A stretch of 64,000 nucleotides of DNA from Prochlorococcus marinus. GTDB taxonomy: Bacteria; Cyanobacteriota; Cyanobacteriia; PCC-6307; Cyanobiaceae. Position numbers and translations under genes: made by a program. Each line of letters begins with the position of its first letter. The stretch's first letter is position 1. Of this stretch, positions 53,986 through 63,400 are shown one piece after another. The stretch lies in the NCBI RefSeq assembly GCF_001180325.1, contig NZ_CVSZ01000035.1:62001-126000 (forward strand), given 5' to 3'. The notes under the pieces were generated by a model. The model made no database searches and was not told the origin of the DNA. It was given only the letters and a program-made list of their open reading frames with translations.

Positions 53986-54660
53986 ATGCGAGATTCCCTT
54001 GAAAATGAAATACCTAATATTCAATTCAAAGATGTTTCTTTTTCATATCTTGGAGAAAAAGAAAATTTAATTTTTAAATGTAACTTCTCAATAAAAAAAC
54101 CTGGATTTTGGATGGTCGTAGGTAAAAACGGGAGTGGAAAAAGTACTCTTTTAAAATTAATTAATGGAATAATCAAGCCCAAAAATGGCGTCATTGACTC
54201 TAATGCAAATATTGGCATGGTGTTTCAAAACCCTGATCATCAAATATTGATGCCAAATTGTAGGAGTGAACTTCTGATTAATATTAATCAGAATATAAGT
54301 CAAAATGAAATTAATAAAAAAATTGAATATGTGCTTGATCAGGTTGGAATGACTGGTTTTGAAAAAAGGCCAGTTCATACTTTGAGCGGTGGACAAAAAC
54401 AACGCTTAAATATTGCATGCGCTCTTATTAGTAATAGAAATTTTATTCTTTTAGACGAGCCTACAGCGTTACTTGATCAAACCAGCCAATTAAAAGTTTT
54501 AAAAACTATTAAAAATCTTACAAGTGACCGTAAAAAACCTTTATCAGCTTTGTGGATTACTCATCGCTATGAAGAATTAACTTATGCTGATTCAGTAGCA
54601 GAGTTGAAAAATGGTTATTTATCTAGTTGGCAAGAACCATCAAAATTTCAATATAATTAA
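53986..54660 (+). CDS. ABC transporter ATPase (CbiO/ECF-like)
   Basis: About 224 residues from ATG 53986; a TTG at 53974 is also in frame. Walker A GKNGSGKST, signature LSGGQKQRLNIA, Walker B FILLDEPTALLD, switch WITHRYEEL. It resembles the ATPases of cobalt, nickel or vitamin ECF importers. No permease gene is next to it in the window, so the partner must be elsewhere. It directly precedes tRNA-Asn. Confidence 0.85.
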   Translation: MRDSLENEIPNIQFKDVSFSYLGEKENLIFKCNFSIKKPGFWMVVGKNGSGKSTLLKLINGIIKPKNGVIDSNANIGMVFQNPDHQILMPNCRSELLININQNISQNEINKKIEYVLDQVGMTGFEKRPVHTLSGGQKQRLNIACALISNRNFILLDEPTALLDQTSQLKVLKTIKNLTSDRKKPLSALWITHRYEELTYADSVAELKNGYLSSWQEPSKFQYN

Positions 54661-54709
54661 TCCTTGTACTTGTCATAAGGTACTTTAAAGAGCTAAATTC
54701 ATCTTATAT

Positions 54710-54781
<72 letters not shown>

Positions 54782-54805
54782 TTTATAATTTTAAAAAAGT
54801 AATCT

Positions 54806-54836
54806 AAAGTCACCCTTAAAAGGTGACTTTTTTATT
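54806..54836 (+). terminator. Rho-independent terminator after tRNA-Asn
   Basis: AAAGTCACC at 54806-54814 pairs with GGTGACTTT at 54822-54830 (9 bp stem, 7-base loop), followed by a T-rich run. It lies 24 bp after the tRNA and probably ends its transcript. It is one of the few clear terminator hairpins in the window. The 268 bases after it (to 55104) hold no gene that I can name. Confidence 0.75.
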
Positions 54837-55104
54837 TCTTTAATCTCTTTTGGCAAATATTGGTTAGCCGAAGATATAATTCAATATATTTGATATAGTA
54901 TTAATAATAGTATATGGAACATTAAATATAATTAAATTTTAATCTATTACTACATAATACTTAATTGAGAAACTGTTTTTTAGAACAGTAATTAGAACAT
55001 TTACCAAATTCTCCATAAAATAATCTTTTTGATTGATTTTCATTTTTAAAAATAAGAAATATTTTTGTTTATATCATTTGAATTACTACAACATTCAGGA
55101 AATT

Positions 55105-55464
55105 CTAGTCATCCCACATGTCCTTTTTCTCTTGATCCAAATTATTCCTTTCAAGTAATTCTATTCTTTGTTTCTGAGTATATATTTCTGTTTCAAGAAC
55201 GTTTTTATCGTCAATATATTTAATTTGTATTTCTTGAATAACTATTTCAAATTGTTCTCCAAAAAAATCTGACATTTCTCTCCATGCTTCCATCTCTTCT
55301 TCTTTGTCAATAGTATCGTTTACCTGATGAGAAATAATATCCTGTACATATTCTTTAAGTGCTTGATGACTCATCGATTCTATTTTTTTTTGAACATATA
55401 ATTCTTTAAGATTTTCAAGTTGCTTTTTTGATAAATCAGAATAAATAATAGGCTTCTTTTTCAT
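55105..55464 (-). CDS. Small charged protein resembling cyanophage DUF7326 proteins
   Basis: 119 residues, highly charged and helical, no membrane segment. MKKKPIIYSDLSKKQLENLK, KIESMSHQALKEYVQDIISHQ and EEEMEAWREMSDFFGEQFE recall small cyanophage proteins, as far as I remember; the match is from memory. It is the only gene between tRNA-Asn and rpaA, in AT-rich surroundings, and could be phage-derived. No integrase or other phage gene is nearby. Confidence 0.55.
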   Translation of the reverse strand: MKKKPIIYSDLSKKQLENLKELYVQKKIESMSHQALKEYVQDIISHQVNDTIDKEEEMEAWREMSDFFGEQFEIVIQEIQIKYIDDKNVLETEIYTQKQRIELLERNNLDQEKKDMWDD

Positions 55465-55748
55465 GACATACTTAAATTTTTTTTTAATATAGACAAAAAT
55501 ATTATTTAAAACATTCTGGATAAATTAGAATTTTAAAATAAACTAATTCCTATTTGACAACCGAAAAAACTCCCTTTAATTTTATTTTTTGTACATTGCA
55601 ATGGAAATCTGAATTAGATATTTCTATTTACCTAAGCATTATTTGCTTCCAATAATCCTTTAATTATTAAGAAAAAATAAAAAAAATCGAAAGAAATTCT
55701 AAAATTTAAACTTATTTTAAATTTCAAATTTCTATCTAATCCATTGAT

Positions 55749-55766
55749 ATCAAATAGTTATTTGAT
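55749..55766. promoter_or_regulatory. Palindrome ATCAAATA-GT-TATTTGAT upstream of rpaA
   Basis: Two perfect 8-bp arms, ATCAAATA and TATTTGAT, are separated by GT. The site lies about 20 bp upstream of the rpaA -35 box and 102 bp before the start codon, in the place expected for an activator or repressor. In DNA this AT-rich an 8-bp match arises by chance fairly often, so the confidence is moderate. Confidence 0.4.
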
Positions 55767-55786
55767 AAATCTAATTGATAAAATTG

Positions 55787-55814
55787 TTTACACTAATTCA
55801 GCAATCTTTATAAA
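55787..55814 (+). promoter_or_regulatory. Likely rpaA promoter
   Basis: TTTACA at 55787-55792 and TATAAA at 55809-55814 are 16 bp apart, close to the sigma-70 consensus, and stand 55 bp before the rpaA ATG. TTTACA also matches half of the HLR1 site that RpaB binds, (G/T)TTACA, but a second half is missing. Confidence 0.5.
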
Positions 55815-55868
55815 TTCTTGAGAGAATCATAATACGGAAACTTAATTTTTATTTAATAGTTTATAAGC

Positions 55869-56651
55869 ATGAAAATTTCAATCCTTTTAATTGAAGACGA
55901 TCGTGATATGCGTGATTTGGTGGCTAGGCATTTAGAACATTCTGGTTTCGATGTTCAAAAAGCTGAAGATGGAATTAAAGGACAAGCATTAGCTCTTCAA
56001 TATTCACCAGATTTAATACTTTTAGATTTAATGTTACCAAGTGTTGATGGACTAACTTTATGCCAGCGACTAAGAAGAGATGAAAGAACATCAAATATAC
56101 CAATTTTGATGATAACTGCTTTAGGCGGCCTTAAAGATAAAGTAACTGGTTTTAATTCTGGAGCAGATGATTACATTACCAAACCATTCGATTTAGAAGA
56201 ATTACATGTACGCATAAAAGCTTTATTAAGAAGAACTAACAGAGCACAATTAAATTCTAGTAATCAGCAAGAGATATTAAATTATGGTCCTTTAACTCTT
56301 GTTCCGGAAAGATTTGAAGCTATATGGTTTGAATCTCCTGTTAGATTAACGCATCTTGAATTTGAACTGCTTCATTGTCTTTTGCAGAGACATGGTCAAA
56401 CTGTATCACCAGCATTAATCCTTAAAGAAGTATGGGGATATGAACCTGATGATGATATTGAAACTATAAGAGTTCATATTAGACACTTACGCACTAAACT
56501 TGAACCCGATCCACGCAAACCTATTTATATAAAAACTGTATACGGTGCTGGATATTGTCTTGAGTTACCTATTGGTGCTCAAGTGGAAACTGCTAGGAAA
56601 GAGTTTATTCAAGCAAGAAACCCTGACTTGATAAATTCTGCAGTAGATTAA
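55869..56651 (+). CDS. rpaA: Response regulator RpaA
   Basis: 260 residues. Receiver domain at 1-120 with EDD acidic pocket, the phospho-Asp in LILLDLMLP and Lys in TKPFD; OmpR-type winged-helix DNA-binding domain at about 140-240 with [20 protein letters not shown] and [35 protein letters not shown] is highly specific for RpaA. RpaA is the output regulator of the KaiABC clock, phosphorylated by SasA, and acts with RpaB on photosynthesis genes. It has its own long upstream region. Confidence 0.95.
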   Translation: MKISILLIEDDRDMRDLVARHLEHSGFDVQKAEDGIKGQALALQYSPDLILLDLMLPSVDGLTLCQRLRRDERTSNIPILMITALGGLKDKVTGFNSGADDYITKPFDLEELHVRIKALLRRTNRAQLNSSNQQEILNYGPLTLVPERFEAIWFESPVRLTHLEFELLHCLLQRHGQTVSPALILKEVWGYEPDDDIETIRVHIRHLRTKLEPDPRKPIYIKTVYGAGYCLELPIGAQVETARKEFIQARNPDLINSAVD

Positions 56652-56653
56652 TC

Positions 56654-57616
56654 TCATATATTTTCCATTGAAATTTTTAAAAAAGCTATTTCCCATGCCA
56701 ACCTTGGTTGTATGTTTTTTCTTAAGAGGTATTTTAAATTTTCAAGTTTTTTAATTAAACTGATATTTTTTGTTTTTCTCCACCAAATTGTTTGAATTAA
56801 ATTTACTAAACAAATCTGTTGAGAAATTTCTAATTTTTCAGATATTATTTTAGATATTTCTAATATTTCAAGACTATTTTTAATTGGAGAATCCAATTTA
56901 CTTATAATTTCATCTGAAAAATCATTCCAAATTTCAATATTTTTCAATAATTGATTTGGAGATCCATTCGCAGAGTTTATTAAATCTTCAAATTTTAAAT
57001 TTGTATTTATCTTTAATTTAGAAGTATCTAAATATTCATTTAAAATTGACTTTATTTGTTTACTAGAAATAGATCGAAATCTGACGATTTGACATCTTGA
57101 AATGATCGTATCTAAAAGAAGGTTTAATTTAGATGTTAGTAAAATAAAAATTCCGTTACTAGGTTCTTCTAAGGTTTTTAAAAGGCAATTTGAGGCTGCT
57201 TCGTTTAGGAGGTGTGCATCAACTATCAATACAATTTTTTTTTCTGAGTTTATTGATTTTTGACTAAGAAAAGTTTTGATATTACGTATTTGAGCAATTT
57301 TAATAATCTCAGATCCACTTTTTATTGTTTTTTCAAGATCGAAACTTCCTGAACTTTTTGTTAGCAAAGGAGAATCAGGTTCAATAATTAAAAAATCAGG
57401 ATGATTATTGTTTGTAATTTTCTCTTCAACATTTTCGCTTGGTGAAGACTGTTTGAAAATTTCTTTTATAAATTGAAGAGCAGTTTGTTTTTTGCCTAAT
57501 CCTTCAGCACCATAAAATATATAACCATTAGCCAATGATTTGTTTTTAATTATGCTTTTAAGAAAGGTATTGGCTTCTTCATTCAAGAAGAAATTATCTT
57601 TTTTAAACTCAATCAT
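56654..57616 (-). CDS. holB: DNA polymerase III subunit delta'
   Basis: 320 residues. A degenerate P-loop [12 protein letters not shown], the [23 protein letters not shown] helix (cited as [13 protein letters not shown]), and SRCQIVRFR are the delta-prime marks. No zinc-binding Cys quartet follows the P-loop, unlike E. coli delta-prime. It is part of the clamp loader. Its start overlaps the tmk stop by 8 bp, so the two are co-translated. Confidence 0.88.
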   Translation of the reverse strand: MIEFKKDNFFLNEEANTFLKSIIKNKSLANGYIFYGAEGLGKKQTALQFIKEIFKQSSPSENVEEKITNNNHPDFLIIEPDSPLLTKSSGSFDLEKTIKSGSEIIKIAQIRNIKTFLSQKSINSEKKIVLIVDAHLLNEAASNCLLKTLEEPSNGIFILLTSKLNLLLDTIISRCQIVRFRSISSKQIKSILNEYLDTSKLKINTNLKFEDLINSANGSPNQLLKNIEIWNDFSDEIISKLDSPIKNSLEILEISKIISEKLEISQQICLVNLIQTIWWRKTKNISLIKKLENLKYLLRKNIQPRLAWEIAFLKISMENI

Positions 57617-58250
57617 TTTTTTTAGAAAAATTGTTTAGCAAAGCCTCTTTAATTTGATTAGAAATAGTTTTGATATTTTGTGAAGCAGATATTACTTTCC
57701 AGTTTTTTTGTTTGGCAATTAGTTTGAAGCCTTCATTTACTTTTTCTAAAAATCTAATACCTTCTGATTCTATTCTGTCTGGAATTTCATTTTTTCTTCG
57801 GAATATGCTCTCTTCTGGAGAAATTTCTAAGAAGAAAGTGAGATCTGGAGATACTCCTTGACAAACAATAGATTCAATATTTTTAATTATTTCTAAATTT
57901 ATATTTCTTCCATAACCTTGATAAGCCAGTGTGGAATCAGAAAATCTATCACTTATTACCCAATCATTGTTATTTAAAGCAGGTGAAATAATTTTGGAAA
58001 CGTGTTCAGCTCTATCTGCTGAATAAAGCAATAATTCTGCAAGAGATGAAGGTTTGTTATTTTCATTATTATCAAGAATCAGTCCTCTAAGTTTTTTTCC
58101 TAAAAGACTGCCCCCAGGTTCTCTAGTTGTGATTAATTTAGACCCTTTCTTCATTAGACCACTATTAGGAAGCCATTTAGATAGTTCATCTATTTGGGTG
58201 GTTTTACCACATCCATCAATACCCTCAATAACGATAAATTTTCCTTTCAT
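57609..58250 (-). CDS. tmk: Thymidylate kinase
   Basis: 213 residues. Walker [12 protein letters not shown] at residues 8-18, the Arg-containing LITTREPGG, the lid-proximal [12 protein letters not shown], and [11 protein letters not shown]. It phosphorylates dTMP to dTDP. Its start lies directly against the stop of the copper ATPase gene with no gap, so a minus-strand operon copper ATPase - tmk - holB is likely. Confidence 0.95.
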   Translation of the reverse strand: MKGKFIVIEGIDGCGKTTQIDELSKWLPNSGLMKKGSKLITTREPGGSLLGKKLRGLILDNNENNKPSSLAELLLYSADRAEHVSKIISPALNNNDWVISDRFSDSTLAYQGYGRNINLEIIKNIESIVCQGVSPDLTFFLEISPEESIFRRKNEIPDRIESEGIRFLEKVNEGFKLIAKQKNWKVISASQNIKTISNQIKEALLNNFSKKND

Positions 58251-60545
58251 TTAATCCAAATATAAAGCATTAATTACAACTGTAATAGAGCTAATTGCCA
58301 TCAATAATGCTGCTATTGAGGGAGTAAGAAGAATACCGTATTTAGGGAATAAAATGCCGGCTGCTAAAGGTATAGCTAGTAAGTTGTAACCAAAAGCCCA
58401 TGTTAAATTTTGCTTTATTTTTCTTATAGTTTTTTTGGCAAGATTTAAAGCGTAGGGTAATCCATTTAGTTGATCTCCCATCAATACTACATCTGCATTT
58501 GCCTTAGCTATTTGAGTTCCTGATCCCACCGCAATTCCTAAGTCTGAAGATGCTAAGGCTGGGACATCATTAATACCATCACCAATCATTGCTACTTTAT
58601 TATCAATTTTTAAATTTTCTATAGTCTTTAGCTTCATTTCAGGAAGAAGATCCCATTTGACTTCACTTTCTTTTAAACCAATTTTTTTTGCTAAAGCTAA
58701 AACTGTTTGTTTCCTATCTCCACTTAAAATATTAATTTTAAATTTGTTTTTTCTTAAATTTTGCACTGTTTTAATTGAATCATCTCTGAGTAAATCTCCT
58801 AGGAAGATAAAGCCTAATAACTTATCTTTTATACTTACACCAATAATAGTGCTCGTTTTTGTCTCTTCATTTTCAATTACTTTTTTTGCATCACTATCAA
58901 TGATTGTTCCTTTACTTAGTAGCCATTCAATATTGCCAATATTAATAAGTCCATCAATTGAATCTAGTTCTCCAGAAATACCTCGGCCTGAATGAGTGAT
59001 AATATTTTTTATTGGAAATAAACTTAAATTTTGTTTTTTTGCTTCTTGAATCAACGCATCTGCTATTGGATGTCTGCTTTCCTTTTCTAAGCTGGCAGCT
59101 ATTCTTAATAAAAAAGAATGATCATCATAATTTTTATAATCAACGATGAATGGCTTACCTTTTGTTAATGTACCTGTCTTGTCAAAAATAATGTGATTAA
59201 TTTTTGAAGCCATCTCTATTTTGTCCCCGCCTTTAAATAAAACGCCCTTTTTTGCTGCTTTACCTGATGCGACAGTTATTACAGTTGGGGTGGCTAAACC
59301 TAATGCACAAGGACAAGCTATTACTAAAACAGCAATTGACAATTGTATTGCTAAACTAAGAAAATTCTCAGCATTACTACCAAGCGAACTATGAAGTGTA
59401 TGGCTTGAGTGAGTTATGAGTTGATGATTATGACTTAATAAATCTGGCCAAATGTTTCTTGCCCCCTTCCACCAAAAGAAGAAAGTTAAGGTAGCAAAAA
59501 TAAGGACAAAGTAAGTAAATTTGCCTGCAATTTCATCGGCAATTCTTTGAATACGAGGTTTTCTAGCGTTTACAGACTCAATAAGATTTACTAGTTTCGC
59601 AAGAGAAGATTCCCCTCCGACCTTTTGTACTTTAAGTCTAAGAGTTGAATTAAGATTTAAAGACCCACTAGATAGATTTTCGCCTTCTTTTACCTCGATA
59701 GGTTTGGATTCTCCAGTGATATGAGAAACATCAATATATGAATTACCTTGAGTAACAATGCAGTCAGCAGGCACTCTGTCTCCAGCTAAAACTTGAATCT
59801 CTTGATTTGGTCTTAGAGTGTTTACTCTTATTGATTTTATTTGATTATCTTCTGTGTAGATATTTGCCATTTCAGGTTGAAGATCTAATAACTCTCCAAT
59901 AGATGAACCAGTTTGGTATCTTGCTCTTTCCTCTAAGAAACGCCCAATCAATATGAAACCTAACAGCATAACTGGTTCATTAAAAAAACAAGGAAAACCA
60001 GTGGCAGGAAATATTAAGGATAGAAGACTTGTTATATATGCGCTAGTTACTCCAAGAGCTACTAGAGAATCCATATCAGGACGGTTCTTAATAAATGATT
60101 TAAAACCATTAATAATTATTCCTCTGCCAGGAATGAATAGAGCTAATGTTGCCAATGAAGCGTGAAAAAATATATTACCTAATATCGGAAAATTTATATA
60201 TCTTCCTTCTGCTAGATGACCTAAACCTGAAAATAATAAAAGTAATAAAGCAAAAGTTAGTTTTTTCCATTGATTATTCCAGCTCTTTTTTTTTTCTAAT
60301 TCTGCCTTATTTATTTTTTTTGAAAAATCATTTATGTAAATCTTTGATGGGAAACCATTTTCTTTTAGATTTTCTAGAACTGCTTCGAGTTCTATCTGTT
60401 CCTGGGTAATTTCAAAATATGCACTTTCAGTTAGTAAGTTAACAGAAACATTTTCAATACCATCAGAATTTTTTAATATTTTTTCAACAGTGCTAACACA
60501 ACCTCCGCACTTCATTCCTGTAATGCTTAATTGAATGCTTTCCAT
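58251..60545 (-). CDS. Copper-transporting P1B-type ATPase
   Basis: 764 residues. An N-terminal metal-binding domain has GMKCGGC (CxxC) near residue 12; eight membrane segments follow; CPC is in VIACPCALGLATP; the phosphorylation site is DKTGTLTKG; the His-Pro in SRHPIADA and GDGINDVPAL complete the set. This is the PacS/CtaA type carrying Cu+, needed for plastocyanin and cytochrome oxidase or for export. Which of the two it is cannot be decided. It is divergent from ycf3. Confidence 0.93.
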   Translation of the reverse strand: MESIQLSITGMKCGGCVSTVEKILKNSDGIENVSVNLLTESAYFEITQEQIELEAVLENLKENGFPSKIYINDFSKKINKAELEKKKSWNNQWKKLTFALLLLLFSGLGHLAEGRYINFPILGNIFFHASLATLALFIPGRGIIINGFKSFIKNRPDMDSLVALGVTSAYITSLLSLIFPATGFPCFFNEPVMLLGFILIGRFLEERARYQTGSSIGELLDLQPEMANIYTEDNQIKSIRVNTLRPNQEIQVLAGDRVPADCIVTQGNSYIDVSHITGESKPIEVKEGENLSSGSLNLNSTLRLKVQKVGGESSLAKLVNLIESVNARKPRIQRIADEIAGKFTYFVLIFATLTFFFWWKGARNIWPDLLSHNHQLITHSSHTLHSSLGSNAENFLSLAIQLSIAVLVIACPCALGLATPTVITVASGKAAKKGVLFKGGDKIEMASKINHIIFDKTGTLTKGKPFIVDYKNYDDHSFLLRIAASLEKESRHPIADALIQEAKKQNLSLFPIKNIITHSGRGISGELDSIDGLINIGNIEWLLSKGTIIDSDAKKVIENEETKTSTIIGVSIKDKLLGFIFLGDLLRDDSIKTVQNLRKNKFKINILSGDRKQTVLALAKKIGLKESEVKWDLLPEMKLKTIENLKIDNKVAMIGDGINDVPALASSDLGIAVGSGTQIAKANADVVLMGDQLNGLPYALNLAKKTIRKIKQNLTWAFGYNLLAIPLAAGILFPKYGILLTPSIAALLMAISSITVVINALYLD

Positions 60546-60590
60546 ATTTTTCGCGATTGAAGCAAATTAATGTTCTGCCCATTTTTTAAC

Positions 60591-60596
60591 TATAAT
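60591..60596 (+). promoter_or_regulatory. Candidate -10 box for ycf3
   Basis: TATAAT at 60591-60596 in the 121 bp gap between the copper ATPase and ycf3, 70 bp before the ycf3 GTG. No convincing -35. The region is very AT-rich, so the box alone is weak support. Confidence 0.35.
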
Positions 60597-60666
60597 AATA
60601 AATGTAATAGACTTTTTAAATAGTTATTTTTTAAATTACTATATTAATTTTATTAGTTTTAGAGCG

Positions 60667-61188
60667 GTGCCTAGTAATCAAAACAGAGACAATTTTATTG
60701 ATAAAGCTTTTACTGTAATTGCTGAATCTATTGTAAAAATAATGCCTATTGCAGAGAAAGAAAAAAAGGCATATATCTATTACAGAGATGGCTTAGCCGC
60801 ACAAAATAATGGGGATTATTCGGAAGCATTAGAATATTATAAAGAGAGTTTACTTCTTGAAGAAAATAAAATTGATAGGGGTGAGACTTTAAAAAATATG
60901 GCAATAATATATATGAGTAATGGAGAAGAGGATTTGTCTATTGAAACTTATGAAAAAGCACTAGTAGAAAATCCTAAACAGCCATCATGCCTCAAAAATA
61001 TAGGTTTAATTTATGAAAAAAGGGGAAGATACGCTGAGCAAAATGGTGATTTAGATCAGAGAGATATTTGGTTTGATAAAGCTGCTGAAGTCTGGTCTAA
61101 AGCAGTTAGGTTATATCCAGGTGGGTATCTAGATATTGAGAATTGGTTGAAAAACTCAGGCAGAAGCTCAATTGATATGTACCTTTGA
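60667..61188 (+). CDS. ycf3: Photosystem I assembly protein Ycf3
   Basis: 173 residues from GTG, the usual length. [20 protein letters not shown] at the front, then three TPR units ([21 protein letters not shown], with later repeats at about 75 and 120). The [10 protein letters not shown] start and [15 protein letters not shown] end are typical. It helps assemble PSI subunits at the thylakoid. It faces the copper ATPase and converges on radA. Confidence 0.95.
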   Translation: MPSNQNRDNFIDKAFTVIAESIVKIMPIAEKEKKAYIYYRDGLAAQNNGDYSEALEYYKESLLLEENKIDRGETLKNMAIIYMSNGEEDLSIETYEKALVENPKQPSCLKNIGLIYEKRGRYAEQNGDLDQRDIWFDKAAEVWSKAVRLYPGGYLDIENWLKNSGRSSIDMYL

Positions 61189-61193
61189 TTTTT

Positions 61194-62546
61194 TTATTTT
61201 GATAAAGAATAATCAACTGCTTCTTTAATATTGGATATCTCTTTAATATTTATTAATTTTTGAAAATTATTATTTAGTTCCTCCTCTAGTTTTGGCACTA
61301 CGATATTTTTAATTCCTAGTCTTACAGCTTCTTCTATTTTTATCCGGAGGTTATTCGATTTTCTAACTTGACCGCTCAAACCCAATTCCCCAATAAATGA
61401 GGTACTAGCCAAAGGAGGAATATTTTTCAAACTCGATAAAATTGATATTGCTACACCTAAGTCAGATGAGGGATCATTAATTTCAAAACCTCCTCCAGTA
61501 GCTACATAACAATCAAACTCAGATAATTTTATCCCTACGTGTTTTTCAATGACAGCGAGAATTTGATGCAATCTATTTATGCTAATTCCAGTTGTAGTTC
61601 GTCTTGGGTTACTGTAGAAAGTTTTATTTACCAGTGCTTGTATATCAACTGCTAATGGTCGACTGCCTTCATTTGTAATCGTAGTTGTTACACCTGAAAT
61701 ATTTTCTTTATTTGTAAAAATTGAACTTGGGTTTTTTATCTCACGTAAACCCTCTTCAAGCATTTCAAAAATTCCAATCTCGAAGGTCGATCCAAATCGA
61801 TTTTTTATACTTCTTAGTAATCTATGTGAGGAAATATTATCTCCTTCAAAGTTTATTACTGTATCAACTAAATGCTCTAGAGTTTTAGGGCCAGCTAAAG
61901 CACCATCTTTGGTTACATGACCTATTATTAGAAGAGCAATATTATTGTCTTTAGCAAGATTTTGCAATTCTGCTGAACATTCTCTAACTTGAGAAACCGA
62001 TCCTGGAGAACTTTGCATTTCATGATTATGGATGGCTTGAATACTATCAATAATTGCGAAACTTGGATTTACACGTTTGATCTCTTCAATAATTAGGGAT
62101 AAATTGGTTTCTGCAAAAATTTGTAAATCAATACTTTTTTGATTTAATCTTTCCCATCTAATTTTTACTTGTTCTAAAGATTCTTCTGCAGTTATATATA
62201 AAACTTTTTCTTCAAGAGATATTTTTCCTGCTGATTGAAGAACTATTGTGCTTTTACCTATACCTGGTTCTCCTCCAAGTAAAACAACTGATCCGGGTAC
62301 TATTCCACCTCCAAGCACGCGATCAAATTCTCTAAATCCACTTGTAAATCTTGCAATTTTTTTTGATGAAATCTCGTTAAACGGTATAGATTTTTTACTA
62401 TTTTTTTTCTCTTGATATTTAGATCTTTTACTTTTTATTTCTTCAACAATAGAATTCCATGAGTTGCAATTTAGGCATCTACCAAAGTATTGAGAAGTTT
62501 CAGATCCGCAATTCTGACAAATAAAAGTAGATAATTTGCTAGACAT
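61194..62546 (-). CDS. radA: DNA repair protein RadA (Sms)
   Basis: 450 residues. An N-terminal zinc finger (CQNCGSE, then CLNCNSW), the RecA-like core with Walker A GGEPGIGKST, the RadA motif KNRFGST near residue 250, and a Lon-like C-terminal domain with ATGGGFEINDPSSDLGVAIS (cited in pieces). RadA drives branch migration in recombination. It is divergent from rpaB by 107 bp. Confidence 0.95.
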   Translation of the reverse strand: MSSKLSTFICQNCGSETSQYFGRCLNCNSWNSIVEEIKSKRSKYQEKKNSKKSIPFNEISSKKIARFTSGFREFDRVLGGGIVPGSVVLLGGEPGIGKSTIVLQSAGKISLEEKVLYITAEESLEQVKIRWERLNQKSIDLQIFAETNLSLIIEEIKRVNPSFAIIDSIQAIHNHEMQSSPGSVSQVRECSAELQNLAKDNNIALLIIGHVTKDGALAGPKTLEHLVDTVINFEGDNISSHRLLRSIKNRFGSTFEIGIFEMLEEGLREIKNPSSIFTNKENISGVTTTITNEGSRPLAVDIQALVNKTFYSNPRRTTTGISINRLHQILAVIEKHVGIKLSEFDCYVATGGGFEINDPSSDLGVAISILSSLKNIPPLASTSFIGELGLSGQVRKSNNLRIKIEEAVRLGIKNIVVPKLEEELNNNFQKLINIKEISNIKEAVDYSLSK

Positions 62547-62653
62547 TTAGTCTCTGAATGAAGTAATGGAACTAGAATGTTTGGGATATTGCCCCTCTAC
62601 AAGTTAGATTAGGTTAATAATAAATTCTCTTACTGATTAGCTAATAGAAACAA

Positions 62654-63400
62654 ATGACTCTATCTAGTCAAACTAAAGAAACTATACTTGTTGCAGACGA
62701 CGAGGCAAGTATTAGAAGAATTCTGGAGACGCGTCTCTCCATGATTGGCTACAAAGTTATAACTGCAAGTGATGGTAAAGAAGCACTAAAGTTATTTAAA
62801 GATTATGAACCTGATTTAGTAGTCCTTGATGTCATGATGCCAAAGCTAGATGGCTATGGAGTTTGTCAAGAATTAAGGAAAGATTCTGATGTACCAATTG
62901 TTATGTTAACCGCATTAGGAGATGTTGCAGATAGGATAACAGGTTTAGAATTAGGGGCTGATGATTATGTAGTAAAACCATTCAGCCCAAAGGAGTTAGA
63001 AGCTAGAATTAGGTGCGTTCTCAGAAGAATCGACAAAGAACAAATTCCTGGAATGCCTAATTCAGGATTAATTTTGGTAACGGATATAAAAATTGATACA
63101 AATCGAAGACAAGTTTTTAAAAGTGATGAGAGAATTAGATTAACTGGTATGGAATTTAGTCTCTTAGAGCTTTTAGTAAGTAGGTCAGGAGAGCCATTTA
63201 GTAGAGGAGAGATTTTGAAAGAAGTTTGGGGATATACTCCCGAGAGACATGTAGATACAAGAGTTGTCGATGTTCATATATCAAGATTAAGATCGAAACT
63301 GGAGGCTGATCCAGCAAATCCAGAATTGATATTGACAGCAAGAGGTACAGGGTATCTCTTTCAACGGATTGTCGATATTGCTCCCTTTGATGGTAAATAA
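62654..63400 (+). CDS. rpaB: Response regulator RpaB
   Basis: 248 residues. Receiver with VADDEAS, phospho-Asp in LVVLDVMMPKLDG and Lys in VKPFSPKE; OmpR winged helix at about 140-240 with LTGMEFSLLELLVSRSGEP and VVDVHISRLRSKLEAD. Typical start ETILVADDEASIRRILETRLS. RpaB controls high-light genes, including hli and PSI genes, through HLR1 sites; the sensor is Hik33 (NblS). The plsX gene starts directly at the next base. Confidence 0.95.
   Translation: MTLSSQTKETILVADDEASIRRILETRLSMIGYKVITASDGKEALKLFKDYEPDLVVLDVMMPKLDGYGVCQELRKDSDVPIVMLTALGDVADRITGLELGADDYVVKPFSPKELEARIRCVLRRIDKEQIPGMPNSGLILVTDIKIDTNRRQVFKSDERIRLTGMEFSLLELLVSRSGEPFSRGEILKEVWGYTPERHVDTRVVDVHISRLRSKLEADPANPELILTARGTGYLFQRIVDIAPFDGK

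Larger units (their letters stand above)
55465..55868. other. Long upstream region of rpaA, no gene seen
   Basis: 404 bases, extremely AT-rich, with no open frame longer than a few codons in either direction. Contents: the palindrome at 55749-55766, the promoter candidate at 55787-55814, and an all-AT inverted repeat (55702-55710 with 55716-55724). The length is unusual for this compact genome and fits a regulator with complex control. A small RNA here is possible but not seen directly. Confidence 0.5.

Noticed and set aside
55702-55724. AT-only hairpin (AAATTTAAA with TTTAAATTT) upstream of rpaA as a terminator
   Set aside because: Stem has no G or C and no T-run follows; too weak for a terminator.
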